Notes: generated by a model not told the origin, from the letters alone. A stretch of DNA of 64,000 nt from Litchfieldia sinesaloumensis (GCF_900156865.1 NZ_LT732529.1:504928-568927), one strand, 5' to 3'. Positions 8,981 through 18,787 are shown, numbered from the stretch's first letter. Numbers and translations are program-made.

Positions 8981-9961
8981 ATGAAAGCGATACTCATAGG
9001 AATCGTTTCATCCCTTTTTTTTGCAGTAACATTTATTCTAAATCGTTCAATGGAGCTATCAGGTGGTAGCTGGCTCTGGAGTTCTTCATTAAGGTATTTT
9101 TCAATGCTGCCATTTTTAATCGGAATTGTACTACTGAGAGGAAACTTGAAAGAGCTACTTCTAGAGTTAAAAACAAATCCTGTTAAATGGGTCTTGTGGA
9201 GTACGATTGGTTTCGGGTTATTTTATGCACCACTTACCTTTGCTGCAGCATCGGGGCCGGGTTGGTTAGTAGCGGGAACGTGGCAATTTGTTATTATTGC
9301 GGGTCTTCTCGTCGTCCCCTTTTTTTATAAGGCAATTGAAACAACGGATGGTCTGCAAAAGGTCCGTGAAAAAATCCCTGTTAAAGGTCTTATATTTTCT
9401 AGTTTTATATTTATTGGAATTCTTTTAATACAGCTTCAGGAGGCAGACGGAGGCATAGGAATGGAAATGCTTCTTGTTGGAATTCTTCCAGTTGTTGTTG
9501 CAGCATTTGCATATCCATTAGGAAATCGAAAAATGATGGAACATTGTAAAAATGAATTTGATACATTTCAACGTGTGCTAGGAATGACACTTGCGTCAAC
9601 ACCATTTTGGATTATTATTGCTTGTATTGGAGGTGCTACTGCCGGCCTACCGAGCGCAGGACAGATTTTACAATCATCTATTGTCGGTATATCCTCCGGG
9701 GTCATTGCAACTGTTCTATTCTTTTTTGCAACGGAAATGGTTAAACATGACCAAAATAAGCTAGCTGCAGTTGAAGCAACTCAGGCGACTCAAATTATCT
9801 TTGTGATGGTTGGCGAGGTTCTTATCCTAAGCGCTCCACTACCGACGACGTATTCCTTCTTTGGGCTCTTGATGATTGCAGGTGGAATGGTACTGCATAG
9901 CATGTTCTCAAATCGAAAAACACCTATTAAAGTAAATGAACTTGAGACGAAATCATTATAA
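8981..9961 (+). CDS. EmrE-like multidrug/metabolite exporter of the DMT superfamily
   Basis: The 326-residue protein has about ten membrane helices arranged as two related halves, as in DMT-superfamily transporters. The beginning (ILIGIVSSLFFAVTFILNRS) and WLWSSSLRYFSMLPF match the putative multidrug-resistance efflux family (PF13536). It probably moves a small cationic or amphiphilic compound across the cytoplasmic membrane; the substrate is unknown. AAGGAG precedes the ATG. It is likely co-transcribed with the acetyltransferase upstream and closed by a strong terminator. Confidence 0.85.
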   Translation: MKAILIGIVSSLFFAVTFILNRSMELSGGSWLWSSSLRYFSMLPFLIGIVLLRGNLKELLLELKTNPVKWVLWSTIGFGLFYAPLTFAAASGPGWLVAGTWQFVIIAGLLVVPFFYKAIETTDGLQKVREKIPVKGLIFSSFIFIGILLIQLQEADGGIGMEMLLVGILPVVVAAFAYPLGNRKMMEHCKNEFDTFQRVLGMTLASTPFWIIIACIGGATAGLPSAGQILQSSIVGISSGVIATVLFFFATEMVKHDQNKLAAVEATQATQIIFVMVGEVLILSAPLPTTYSFFGLLMIAGGMVLHSMFSNRKTPIKVNELETKSL

Positions 9962-9996
9962 AAAAATGCAGAGCTTAGTGGCTCTGCATTTTTTTG
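9961..9996. terminator. Terminator between exporter and clpE
   Basis: AAAAAATGCAGAGC pairs with GCTCTGCATTTTTT around a TTAGTG loop. It is placed between converging genes and is symmetrical enough to serve both. Confidence 0.85.
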
Positions 9997-10003
9997 TGAT
10001 ACC

Positions 10004-12139
10004 TTATTTCACAACAATTTTATTGTCTTCAACTGTTACAACTAGGTTTGCTTGATCTTCGTTTTCTAAGAGAACATCTGTGATTTGGTCTTCAAGCTGT
10101 TCTTGGATGACACGACGTAATGGACGTGCACCAAAAGCAGGGTGATAACCAAGCTCAGCTAATTTTCCTTTCGCACCTTCATCGACGGTAATGGATACTT
10201 CTTGCTCGTTTAGAGTTGCTTCAAGCTCATGTAACATTAGGTCCACGATTTGTAGTAGGTGTTCTCTTTCGAGTTGTTTGAATTCGATAATAGCATCGAA
10301 TCTGTTCAAAAACTCAGGCTTGAAGAAGGAGCCGAGTGAATCAAGGATAGATGACTCTTTGTATGCATCTGTTTCAGCTTGTTCAAAACCAACGGTGATT
10401 TTCTTAGGACCTCCGACACCTGCGTTACTAGTCATAATAATAACTGAGTCTTTGAAGCTTACTGTACGTCCTTGGCTGTCGGTTAAGCGACCATCCTCTA
10501 GAATTTGCAGGAACATATGCTGTACGTCTGGATGTGCCTTTTCAATCTCATCTAAAAGAATGATGCTATACGGATTGCGACGGACTTTTTCGGTTAGTTG
10601 ACCTGCTTCCTCGTGGCCAACATACCCCGGAGGTGAACCGATGATTTTAGACACAGAGTGTTTTTCCATGTACTCACTCATATCGAGACGGATCATCGCA
10701 TCCTTTGAACCGAATAATTCCTGGGCAAGTGTTTTGGTTAATTCCGTCTTACCAACACCAGTTGGTCCTACAAACAAGAAGGAACCAATCGGACGATTTT
10801 TTGCCTTTAAACCTGCACGGCTACGACGAACTGCTTTAGCAACCTTTGTAACTGCTTCGTCTTGGCCAATGACTTTTTTAGCTAAGTTTTCAGCTAAATA
10901 CTTCATTTTTTGTTGTTCATTTTCTTGGAGTTTACCAACAGGTATCCCTGTTTTCTTTTCAATAATTTGTTGAATATTTGCTACATCGACAAGATTTTCT
11001 TCTTTAGAATCTGTATTATTTAACTGCTTTTCAAGAAGTATTTCTTGATGACGAAGCTTTGCGGCCAATTCATAATTTTCTTCGCCAGCAGCTTTTTCTT
11101 TTTCAGCGGCAATTTTAGCCAATTCATCTTCAATATCTTTTGGATTTGTACCACCTGAAACTAAATTCATTTTCGAACCAGCTTCATCAAGTAAGTCAAT
11201 TGCTTTATCTGGTAAGAAGCGGTCTTGAATATAACGATGTGATAATGTCACACAGGCTTGGATTGCCTCAGTTGTGTATTTTACACCATGGAAATCTTCA
11301 TATTTTCCTTTAATGCCTTCTAGAATTTGAATTGCTTCATCGATAGTTGGTTCATTTACTGTAACTGGTTGGAAACGACGTTCTAATGCTGCGTCTTTTT
11401 CAATTTGACGATATTCTCTTAGAGTCGTTGCACCTACAAGCTGTAGCTCACCACGAGCAAGAGCAGGTTTTAAAATATTTCCTGCATCCATTGAACCTTC
11501 AGCAGAACCTGCCCCAACTAATAGGTGTATTTCATCGATAAACAGAATAACATTTTTACGTTTTTGAAGTTCTGTAATTAATTGTTTCATACGATCCTCA
11601 AATTGACCACGAACGCCAGTGTTCGCAACAAGTGAAGCAACATCTAATAAGTATACTTGTTTATTTGAAAGCTTGCTAGGAGCTTTTCCTTCAGCAATTT
11701 GTAGTGCTAAACCTTCAGCAATAGCAGTTTTCCCTACACCCGGTTCCCCAATAAGAACAGGGTTGTTTTTATTACGGCGATTCAGAATTTCAATTACTCG
11801 CCCTATTTCCTCATCACGACCTATTACTGGATCTATTAGTCCAGCTTTCGCCATTTGTGTAAGGTTTCGACCAAAATGGTCAAGGAGACCTCCGCCATTT
11901 CCACCTTGTTTTGATTGTGCTTCTTGGTGATTGCTTCCCATTTGCTGACCAAAAGCCTTACCTTTAAACAGGTCTTCGAATGTGAACTGAGGGAAACCGG
12001 ACATTCCTGAAGGTATTTTCATGTTGTTCTTCTCCTTCGCATAGCACTCACTACAAAGCTGAAGTTGTCTTGTGTCATGATTCACTTGTACGTGTAATTG
12101 AATAGTAGCTTCATTTTGATTACATGCTTGACAAATCAT
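10004..12139 (-). CDS. clpE: Clp protease ATPase subunit ClpE
   Basis: A class I Clp/Hsp100 unfoldase of 711 residues that feeds misfolded proteins to ClpP after heat or disulfide stress. The N-terminal zinc finger (ICQAC…LCSEC, residues 2-35) is diagnostic for ClpE. AAA module 1 has Walker [10 protein letters not shown] and Walker B LFIDEIH. A UVR-like coiled linker follows ([13 protein letters not shown]). AAA module 2 has GPTGVGKTE and [12 protein letters not shown]. The VGF tripeptide in KKITVGFE fits the ClpP-binding loop. ATG is preceded by AGGAGG. Three CtsR operators upstream indicate heat-stress control by CtsR. In B. subtilis clpE neighbours ykvI and motAB, and ykvI is also next door here. 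Confidence 0.97.
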   Translation of the reverse strand: MICQACNQNEATIQLHVQVNHDTRQLQLCSECYAKEKNNMKIPSGMSGFPQFTFEDLFKGKAFGQQMGSNHQEAQSKQGGNGGGLLDHFGRNLTQMAKAGLIDPVIGRDEEIGRVIEILNRRNKNNPVLIGEPGVGKTAIAEGLALQIAEGKAPSKLSNKQVYLLDVASLVANTGVRGQFEDRMKQLITELQKRKNVILFIDEIHLLVGAGSAEGSMDAGNILKPALARGELQLVGATTLREYRQIEKDAALERRFQPVTVNEPTIDEAIQILEGIKGKYEDFHGVKYTTEAIQACVTLSHRYIQDRFLPDKAIDLLDEAGSKMNLVSGGTNPKDIEDELAKIAAEKEKAAGEENYELAAKLRHQEILLEKQLNNTDSKEENLVDVANIQQIIEKKTGIPVGKLQENEQQKMKYLAENLAKKVIGQDEAVTKVAKAVRRSRAGLKAKNRPIGSFLFVGPTGVGKTELTKTLAQELFGSKDAMIRLDMSEYMEKHSVSKIIGSPPGYVGHEEAGQLTEKVRRNPYSIILLDEIEKAHPDVQHMFLQILEDGRLTDSQGRTVSFKDSVIIMTSNAGVGGPKKITVGFEQAETDAYKESSILDSLGSFFKPEFLNRFDAIIEFKQLEREHLLQIVDLMLHELEATLNEQEVSITVDEGAKGKLAELGYHPAFGARPLRRVIQEQLEDQITDVLLENEDQANLVVTVEDNKIVVK

Positions 12140-12158
12140 AAATAATACCTCCTTGAAT

Positions 12159-12175
12159 TTTGACTATCTTTGACC
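12159..12175 (-). promoter_or_regulatory. CtsR operator 1 (proximal) of clpE
   Basis: On the - strand: GGTCAAA-GAT-AGTCAAA, an exact match to the CtsR tandem heptamer consensus (A/GGTCAAA-NNN-A/GGTCAAA). It lies just upstream of the clpE ribosome binding site. Confidence 0.9.
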
Positions 12176-12205
12176 AATTTAATAATGAAATAGGTCTTAT
12201 CGATG

Positions 12206-12222
12206 TCTGACCATCTTTGACC
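12206..12222 (-). promoter_or_regulatory. CtsR operator 2 (middle) of clpE
   Basis: On the - strand: GGTCAAA-GAT-GGTCAGA, one base off the CtsR consensus in the second heptamer. It lies downstream of the predicted -10. Confidence 0.85.
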
Positions 12223-12232
12223 TTATGTCTAT

Positions 12233-12261
12233 AGTATACTTTGACCAAATTTGACTTTCAA
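12233..12261 (-). promoter_or_regulatory. Sigma-A promoter of clpE
   Basis: On the - strand: -35 TTGAAA, 17-bp spacer, -10 TATACT. CtsR operator 3 fills the spacer, so bound CtsR should block RNA polymerase. Confidence 0.8.
12240..12256 (-). promoter_or_regulatory. CtsR operator 3 (distal, inside the promoter)
   Basis: On the - strand: AGTCAAA-TTT-GGTCAAA, an exact consensus match that occupies the promoter spacer between -35 and -10. Confidence 0.9.
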
Positions 12262-12374
12262 GTAAAAAGTCCTTGTAAATTTTTCCTATGGTAACCGAAA
12301 ATTTTAGCTCGTCTTATTTGTAGGACTTGTACATATATATCAAGTAACATAGACAAATAATGAGGTGGCTTTTA

Positions 12375-13418
12375 GTGCGAGGGAATTGGGGAGCGGCGTT
12401 CCAAATTGGAGCGGTATATGTTGGAACAATCGTAGGAGCGGGCTTTGCAACAGGTAAAGAAATTGTTGAATTTTTTACTCAATACGGTTTATTAGGTTTG
12501 GTCGGAATTGGAATCAGCGGTTTCCTATTTATATGGTTAGGGACGAGGATTATGATTATTGCAAATCGGATACAAGCAGATTCATATAAGGAATTTAATG
12601 AATATTTATTTGGTAAAAAAATTGCGTTAGTAGTGAATACACTTATGCTGCTAGTGTTAATTGGAGTCACCTCTGTCATGCTTTCAGGAGCAGGGGCGGT
12701 TTTTCATGAACAATTGGGACTTTCCTATCAACTCGGTATTTTAGTCACATGTGCACTATCAATAGTTGTTCTAACATATGGAAGTAAAGGTTTGTTTGGT
12801 GTGAACATGTTCGTAGTACCGATTATGATTTTCTTTAGTATTGTGATTGCAGTCGAAGTTATTTCTAGCGATGCAGCTAGTTTACTGCTTATACCTGAAT
12901 TGGAGTCGCGAAACATTAAGTGGATGATCTCTCCTTTTTTATATTCGGCATTTAATTTAACGATGGCAATGCCAGTTTTAGTTCCATTAGCAAAAGAAAT
13001 TGATCAAGAAAAAACATTAAGGTGGGGCGGGTTTATCGGTGGAGGCGCATTATGCCTGATTCTAATTACAAGCCATATCTCCTTGTCAGCACTACCGAAT
13101 GTCGAGAGCTTTGAAATCCCGATGGCTGAGGTTATGAAAAACTTCATGGTGGCGTTTTACTGGTTATACATTTTAGTGATTTATGGTGAAATCTTTACAT
13201 CAGTAATCGGAAATCTTTTTGGCCTTGAGCGGCAATTAAAAAATACAATCAAACTACCATCAACAATCATTGTAATTGGCATTCTAGCGGTCGCTTATGT
13301 CATAAGTCAACTAGGATATGGTTCCTTAATTTCGTTTCTATATCCGTTATTTGGGTATATGAGTTTAATACTACTGGTTCTGTTATCAAGGCCTATAAAA
13401 CGATTACCGAAAAAATAA
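12375..13418 (+). CDS. ykvI: YkvI-like membrane protein (APC-type transporter fold)
   Basis: A polytopic protein of about 347 residues with roughly ten membrane helices. The first helix contains VYVGTIVGAGFATGKEIVEF, typical of the YkvI family and similar to the first helix of amino-acid/Na+ symporters. Transport is likely, but the substrate is unknown. The GTG at 12375 is preferred: GAGGTGG ends 6 nt before it, while the ATG at 12360 overlaps that ribosome binding site. It is divergent from clpE as in B. subtilis (recalled), and the 235-bp intergenic region carries the CtsR sites, so its promoter may also be affected. Confidence 0.82.
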   Translation: MRGNWGAAFQIGAVYVGTIVGAGFATGKEIVEFFTQYGLLGLVGIGISGFLFIWLGTRIMIIANRIQADSYKEFNEYLFGKKIALVVNTLMLLVLIGVTSVMLSGAGAVFHEQLGLSYQLGILVTCALSIVVLTYGSKGLFGVNMFVVPIMIFFSIVIAVEVISSDAASLLLIPELESRNIKWMISPFLYSAFNLTMAMPVLVPLAKEIDQEKTLRWGGFIGGGALCLILITSHISLSALPNVESFEIPMAEVMKNFMVAFYWLYILVIYGEIFTSVIGNLFGLERQLKNTIKLPSTIIVIGILAVAYVISQLGYGSLISFLYPLFGYMSLILLVLLSRPIKRLPKK

Positions 13419-13444
13419 AGAGGTTAGCTAAAACCTCTTTATTT
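13417..13444. terminator. Terminator after ykvI
   Basis: AAAGAGGTT pairs with AACCTCTTT around AGCTAA, followed by ATTTTAG. It is shared with the converging regulator gene. Confidence 0.75.
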
Positions 13445-13459
13445 TAGATGTAACCGTAC

Positions 13460-15538
13460 CTAAACCTCCTCGGAGTAGGCAAAAGATTCTTTTAAGTGAC
13501 AGGCTAACTGTATCTTTAGGAAATCTTTTGGATCATTAAAACTTAAATGTAGGATATCCTCAATTTTCTTAAGACGTTGATATAATGTATTGATGTGTAT
13601 ATGGAGACTTTTCGCTGTTTCATTAATAGATTTATTCAACTTTATATATGTAACCAAAGTTGTTTCCAATTCGTTTTTCCTTGACCATTCTGAGTGTAAC
13701 GGGTGGAAAAAGTCATTTATGAATTCCTTTATTTCATTACTGTCCTGATTAATAAAGAGACGATTTACTCCAATGCTCTCATAGGTAATGATACCTGTTT
13801 CTTTTTTGTTTACTAAATATGAAACGGATTTCTTGGCTTCTTCATAGCTCTTCCCTATATGATAAGCTCCTTTTTTAGTTGAACCGATACCTGCACATAA
13901 GAGGGTATCGTTATTATTAGTCCAATCGTTTATGATTGTCTTCAATTGCTTTATTGGTTCATCAATTAAAGTACTATCCTCTAGTGAAACAAGCAAAATT
14001 ATTTTATTATGAAATCCATAGATGAGACTCAATCGGGGAATATTCTTCTTTATAAATGAAATGATACTGTGAATATCTGCACTTAGTTTATATAAATCTT
14101 TATGATTAACAAGCTCAATAACACCTACAAAAAAGGTATGGGAAGGATTAAGGTTGAATTCTTTTCTTTTACTAATCAGTGTCTCGGGCTCCCTACTCCT
14201 TATCACTTCATTAAAAAACTCGTGTGTTTTTTTATAATAGATTTCTTCAAATGTATGTTTTTTTACGAGTTCAAGTGCGAGTATGGCTCCACCTTGCTCA
14301 ATTACAATTCGATCAAACATCGATAGTGTATAGTTGTAGGGTAAGATAAAACAACCAAGAAAAATGGTACCATTGAAGATTGGATAAAGGTAATAGTTTT
14401 CCTCCACTGGCTTTCTTATTTTTATGAAAACAGGCTTTCTTTTCGCTTTAAATAGGAGAGAAATTTCATCGGTACTAAAATAATTTGGTTGATTGGCTCG
14501 ACCATGATACCAATCATTTTCTAAATAATCGTAAAAGGATACATGTCCATTAATCATTTTTCCTATTTCTTTAACGATGGTCTTTAATCCCTTATTTTGT
14601 AGTGAGAATTTAATAAGTGTGTTATGAACTTCGTTTCTTTTTGAAAGTTCGTGTAATTTCTCTCTCACTTCAGTATAAAGACGAGCATTTTGTATCGCAA
14701 TCGCTACTTGTGAAGCAAACCCTTGTAAAAGTCGAACATCTCCGTCTGTAAACTTTCCCATTTTATCAAACTGGTGAATTGTCATTACACCAATCCGTTG
14801 ATTCCCAATTGAAATAGGGACACTAACGATTGCTTGAATTACTTTCCCTCCTGTAGAAGAGTTAATAATCTGTAAATTCCCCTGAGTAATAGAGTTTTCA
14901 CTCATTTTATCAAAGATTTGTTCTGTTGAATGGTAGATTAATGGTTTTCCTTCTTTAAATACCATACCTGTAATAGATTCCCCGACATTCATTTTTAACA
15001 TTCTTATTATTGGTTCAAAACCCACACTTGTTTTACAATTTATTTTTTTCTCAATAGGGTCATAGAGCTGGAGATAACCTGCATTTGCTACAGGTATTAC
15101 CGACAAAGCATTCTTAACAATTTTTTCTAATAGATCTTCAAGCACAAGGGATGAAGAGACCGAACGGATACCTTCGATTAGGATTTCTAGTTCAGTATCT
15201 TTTGTTTGAATTTGACTTTTGGCCTCTAACAATTCAAAACATACATATAAGTAGTCCAATTCACTTTTAGTAAAGGGACAAGTTAAACTATTTGAGCAAA
15301 GTAGCACCTGGTGCCCACTCGTATATGAAAATGCTACATATACGTACCCCTCATCAGAAACGACCTGGTATTTTGCATCATGACTCCAGTTTTGTTGTGT
15401 CACATTTACTTTATCTATGATGCCTTTTCTATGAAAGAGCTGAAATGAGGTGTCTTGTGGCTTTTGAATCCAAATCTCATAATGAGCACTTTCAAAACTT
15501 CTATCCAAAAAGGAAATAAGCAGCTGTTTGGTCGTCAT
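13460..15538 (-). CDS. GAF-domain, PucR/CdaR-type transcriptional regulator
   Basis: A regulator of about 692 residues. A GAF domain spans roughly residues 115-295 (SVIPVANAGYLQLY … ASQVAIAIQNARLY), a second less conserved sensing region follows, and the C terminus carries the PucR-type helix-turn-helix (NETAKSLHIHINTLYQRLKKIE). Such proteins activate neighbouring catabolic operons in response to a small molecule. The start at 15538 is chosen because GGAGG lies 6 nt upstream; two ATGs further out (15556, 15553) overlap that site. It is divergent from the DUF5058/M20 operon at 15767-18690, which is its most likely target. Confidence 0.85.
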   Translation of the reverse strand: MTTKQLLISFLDRSFESAHYEIWIQKPQDTSFQLFHRKGIIDKVNVTQQNWSHDAKYQVVSDEGYVYVAFSYTSGHQVLLCSNSLTCPFTKSELDYLYVCFELLEAKSQIQTKDTELEILIEGIRSVSSSLVLEDLLEKIVKNALSVIPVANAGYLQLYDPIEKKINCKTSVGFEPIIRMLKMNVGESITGMVFKEGKPLIYHSTEQIFDKMSENSITQGNLQIINSSTGGKVIQAIVSVPISIGNQRIGVMTIHQFDKMGKFTDGDVRLLQGFASQVAIAIQNARLYTEVREKLHELSKRNEVHNTLIKFSLQNKGLKTIVKEIGKMINGHVSFYDYLENDWYHGRANQPNYFSTDEISLLFKAKRKPVFIKIRKPVEENYYLYPIFNGTIFLGCFILPYNYTLSMFDRIVIEQGGAILALELVKKHTFEEIYYKKTHEFFNEVIRSREPETLISKRKEFNLNPSHTFFVGVIELVNHKDLYKLSADIHSIISFIKKNIPRLSLIYGFHNKIILLVSLEDSTLIDEPIKQLKTIINDWTNNNDTLLCAGIGSTKKGAYHIGKSYEEAKKSVSYLVNKKETGIITYESIGVNRLFINQDSNEIKEFINDFFHPLHSEWSRKNELETTLVTYIKLNKSINETAKSLHIHINTLYQRLKKIEDILHLSFNDPKDFLKIQLACHLKESFAYSEEV

Positions 15539-15565
15539 TTGTAACCTCCGCATCATGAAAGGAAT

Positions 15566-15579
15566 ATAGAATGTTCCAT
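15566..15579. promoter_or_regulatory. Operator-like site A in the PucR/DUF5058 divergent promoter region
   Basis: ATAGAATGTTCCAT is a near-palindrome that matches site B (15654-15667) at 12 of 14 bases. It is close to the regulator start codon, as expected for autoregulation. The assignment to this regulator is inference. Confidence 0.4.
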
Positions 15580-15653
15580 ATTTTACAAAATTTAAATGTA
15601 ATATAATACATTGTATTACGTGTTTGAATGAATTACTATAAAAATTAGAAAAT

Positions 15654-15667
15654 ATAGAATCTTCTAT
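15654..15667. promoter_or_regulatory. Operator-like site B in the PucR/DUF5058 divergent promoter region
   Basis: ATAGAATCTTCTAT has perfect 6-bp arms (ATAGAA/TTCTAT) around 2 bp. It is related to site A, 88 bp away, in the same intergenic region. It is a candidate binding site of the GAF/PucR regulator. Confidence 0.4.
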
Positions 15668-15766
15668 TTTTAAAAAATGAATACGCTTACTTATGGTGTG
15701 GTTAATTTACTAGTCAAGGGACTTATGGTGAAACACAGGAAAAATAGTTAAAGGAGGAAGATTTGA

Positions 15767-16474
15767 TTGGAAAAAGTACTACAAACTGCAAATAGCTGGC
15801 CACTTTGGATCTTTGCCGCACTGATAGTTGGTATAGTAATCTTTCAAGCTATCATTTTTATTCGACTGGCCTCAAATGCAAGTAGATCCGTTGGCATGTC
15901 CTCTACAGAGGTGAAGTCTGCAATTAGGGCCGGCGCGATTAGTTCGCTTGGGCCATCGTTAGCAATCATTGTTGTTGCAATATCGATGATTTCATTAATA
16001 GGAAGTCCTGTTACATTAATGAGGATATCTATTATTGGTTCTGCGGCAATTGAAACAGTCGGAGCAAGTATTGGCTCAAAAGCAGCTGGAGTTGATTTAG
16101 GCTCTACAGAGTATACATTACAAGCCTTTACGAATGCTGTATGGGTAATGTGCCTTGGTGGAATGGGCTGGTTATTATTCGTTGCTCTATTTACGAAGTC
16201 TCTAGGAAAGATTCAAAAAAAGGCAGAGGCGAATCCAAAAGGTGTAAAGATGTTAAGCACAGTTTCTGTTGCGGCTATGATAGGTGCTTTTAGTTATCTC
16301 GGTGGGGGAGAAATGGTAAAAGGTATGAGTGAATTTATCGTATTTATCATCGCTTTTATCGTAATGCCTATTATTATCTGGATAGGAGATAAATCCCAAT
16401 TAAGATGGTTAAAAGAATGGTCGTTAGGTCTGGTAATTATTGTGGGTATGATTGCGGGTTACTTAATATCTTAA
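15767..16474 (+). CDS. DUF5058 family membrane protein
   Basis: A 235-residue polytopic protein with about six membrane helices, recognised from memory as DUF5058 (helix 1 WPLWIFAALIVGIVIFQAI; loop SSTEVKSAIRAGAISSLGPS). No biochemical role is established that I know of. It begins with TTG at 15767, preceded by AAGGAGG. It is followed 21 nt later by a second membrane protein and then an M20 amidohydrolase, all downstream of a divergent regulator. The set suggests a two-component carrier importing the amidohydrolase substrate. That is inference from context only. Confidence 0.8.
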   Translation: MEKVLQTANSWPLWIFAALIVGIVIFQAIIFIRLASNASRSVGMSSTEVKSAIRAGAISSLGPSLAIIVVAISMISLIGSPVTLMRISIIGSAAIETVGASIGSKAAGVDLGSTEYTLQAFTNAVWVMCLGGMGWLLFVALFTKSLGKIQKKAEANPKGVKMLSTVSVAAMIGAFSYLGGGEMVKGMSEFIVFIIAFIVMPIIIWIGDKSQLRWLKEWSLGLVIIVGMIAGYLIS

Positions 16475-16495
16475 AAAGGAAGGTAGGAGAACTTA

Positions 16496-17233
16496 ATGCC
16501 AGTTAATCGAGAGGAAAGTAATATACTCTTAAATGAAGCAATTCCGGGTACCCAGGGAATCGTACCAACTTCAGCAATGGACTTTGAGACTTTTCAGATA
16601 AAGTCCCATTTTTGGGGAAGGCTAACGATTTGGGCGGTCATTGCCTTAACCTTAATCGTACCCTTATATCTATCATTTGTTCTTGGACATCATCCTGGTT
16701 GGGGGACTATTATTTCGGGTTTTACAGCTTATGCAGCTATCATTATGTTTGTTTGGGTATTGGAACCGATTAGTTATTATCCTGTTTTAGGTGTTTCTGG
16801 TACATATTTAGCCTTTTTAACAGGTAATATTGGAAATATGTGCCTTCCGTGTGCTTCGGTTGCACAACGGGTTATTAACGCAGAACCAGGAACGAAAAAG
16901 GGGGAAATTACAGCTTCATTAGCGATTGCGACGGCTTCCATCGTAAATGCGATTGTACTTATTTTAGCCATACTAAGTGGTGCCTATATCCTTACCATAC
17001 TGCCAGAGTCGGTTATAAGCAGCCTGAATTTTGTCCTTCCTGCTATATTTGGAGGAGTGATTGCTCAATTTGCAATAAAGAAACCACTATTTGGTATAGT
17101 TGGAATCGCATTTGGTTTGTTTGTTAATCTAGGTCCCGTTCCTCGTGCCTTTCAGACATTTGTCTGCATACTCGGTACAGTCATTGTTTGTTTGCTTTTA
17201 GAGAGGATTAAAAAACAAGAGAAAATTAGGTAA
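16496..17233 (+). CDS. Membrane protein, probable partner of the DUF5058 protein
   Basis: A 245-residue protein. A hydrophilic N-terminal tail of about 40 residues is followed by about six or seven membrane helices. The conserved-looking loop GVSGTYLAFLTGNIGNMCLP contains small residues typical of carriers or channels, and cysteines at CLPCAS. The N-terminal lead (PGTQGIVPTSAMDFETF) is unusual for a transporter. I do not recognise a named family. The ATG follows AAGGAAGGTAGGAG. The tight placement between the DUF5058 gene and the M20 gene supports a shared operon and a joint membrane complex. Confidence 0.65.
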   Translation: MPVNREESNILLNEAIPGTQGIVPTSAMDFETFQIKSHFWGRLTIWAVIALTLIVPLYLSFVLGHHPGWGTIISGFTAYAAIIMFVWVLEPISYYPVLGVSGTYLAFLTGNIGNMCLPCASVAQRVINAEPGTKKGEITASLAIATASIVNAIVLILAILSGAYILTILPESVISSLNFVLPAIFGGVIAQFAIKKPLFGIVGIAFGLFVNLGPVPRAFQTFVCILGTVIVCLLLERIKKQEKIR

Positions 17234-17283
17234 AGTGATGCTTATGATTTATAGTCGTAGGAAAGGAGTGAAACTACATTTTT

Positions 17284-18690
17284 ATGGATGTACGAATGCG
17301 TAAACAAACAATTCTTCAATGGTTAAAAAGCGGACAGTCTGAGTTCACCGCAATGGCAAAACATATATGGGAGAATCCACAGGTCGCCTACGAGGAGACA
17401 TATGCTAGTGAGCTGCAATCCTTAAAATTAAAAGAAGAGGGATTTCGTATACAACCATCCATTGGCGGAATGTCTACAGCCTTTGTTGCTGAGTACGGTT
17501 ATGGTAAACCAATTATTGGGATATTAGGTGAATACGATGCGTTACCTGGTCTCTCACAAGTTGTCAAACCAGTTCAGGAACAGGTTGAAAAAAATGGACC
17601 TGGTCATGGATGTGGCCATAATTTACTTGGAACAGCAGGTGTAGAAGCGGTTGTAGCGTTAAAGAAAGTGATGGAGGAATATAATCTATCTGGTACGATT
17701 CGTTATTATGGCTGTCCAGCGGAAGAAGTGTTATCTGGTAAAACGTTTATGGCAAGGGAAGGTGTCTTTGATGATTTAGATTGCGCTCTAACTTGGCATC
17801 CATGGACCTCAAATATGGTACTAAATATGAGTATGCAAGCGATTGTTTCGATTAGGTTTCATTTTGAAGGAATCCCTGCACATGCTGCATCAGCACCACA
17901 TGCCGGAAGAAGTGCACTAGATGCCGTGGAATTGATGAATGTCGGTACAAACTTCTTAAGAGAACACCTTCTGGATGGATCACGCATTCATTATGTGATT
18001 ACAAATGGGGGACTTGCACCTAATATTGTTCCAGAGCATGCTAGTGTTTGGTATTACTTAAGAGCAGCCACAAAAGAGCAAGTTGAAGATATCCTTGGGC
18101 GAGTTGAGAAGATTGCACAAGGTGCAGCCCTCATGACAGAAACTGAGGTTCGGTCAGAAATAGATGCTTTTGCTTATGACACACTTCCTAATGACGTTTT
18201 AAATGACCTCATGTTTGAAAATATGAAACTAGCAAATCCATTAGAATATACTGTAGAAGAAGAAAATTTCGCTAGGGAATTAGTAAAAACAGTGGATACT
18301 ACTATTGTAAAAAGTGCACAACGTCTAACGGATGAACTTCTCCCAACCAATTATCAAAATGATAAACTAACAAAGGGAAAAGTATTAACAGGTTCAACCG
18401 ATGTTGGTGATGTTAGCTGGATTACTCCGGTTGGATCGATTATGGCTACATGTGCCCCTGTTGGGATCCAGTTACATACATGGCAGGCAACAGCTTCATT
18501 TGGTTCATCCATTGGTTTCAAAGGAATGCATTTTGCTGCACAAACAATGGCATTATCGGCATTTGATTTGTTACTCAATAAGAATCAGGTATTAGATCGA
18601 GCTAAAGAGGAATTTCGTTCAAGTACAAGAGAAAAGCCATATGTTGTGGGGATTCCAGAAAATGTTCAACCATCCCCAGTTAAAAAATAG
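17284..18690 (+). CDS. M20 family amidohydrolase, AbgB-like (aminobenzoyl-glutamate utilisation type)
   Basis: A 468-residue cytoplasmic metallohydrolase of the M20D/AbgB type, which cleaves N-acyl or p-aminobenzoyl amino acids. Metal and catalytic motifs are visible in order: GEYDALPGLS, GPGHGCGHNLLG, CPAEEVLSGKT (Glu pair), ALTWHPW and GIQLHTWQ. The lid domain includes HFEGIPAHAASAPH. The ribosome binding site AAAGGAG lies about 15 nt before the ATG at 17284, rather far; no better in-frame start is present. It is the last gene of the three-gene operon. The substrate is probably imported by the two preceding membrane proteins (inference). Confidence 0.85.
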   Translation: MDVRMRKQTILQWLKSGQSEFTAMAKHIWENPQVAYEETYASELQSLKLKEEGFRIQPSIGGMSTAFVAEYGYGKPIIGILGEYDALPGLSQVVKPVQEQVEKNGPGHGCGHNLLGTAGVEAVVALKKVMEEYNLSGTIRYYGCPAEEVLSGKTFMAREGVFDDLDCALTWHPWTSNMVLNMSMQAIVSIRFHFEGIPAHAASAPHAGRSALDAVELMNVGTNFLREHLLDGSRIHYVITNGGLAPNIVPEHASVWYYLRAATKEQVEDILGRVEKIAQGAALMTETEVRSEIDAFAYDTLPNDVLNDLMFENMKLANPLEYTVEEENFARELVKTVDTTIVKSAQRLTDELLPTNYQNDKLTKGKVLTGSTDVGDVSWITPVGSIMATCAPVGIQLHTWQATASFGSSIGFKGMHFAAQTMALSAFDLLLNKNQVLDRAKEEFRSSTREKPYVVGIPENVQPSPVKK

Positions 18691-18787
18691 AGCCTTTTAA
18701 TAATGGTCCTGGATAAACCTTTTACAATGCAAAACACATACGAAATGGCAAAAATAGAATCTCAGGCAACGCGAAAAAAATCACCTA

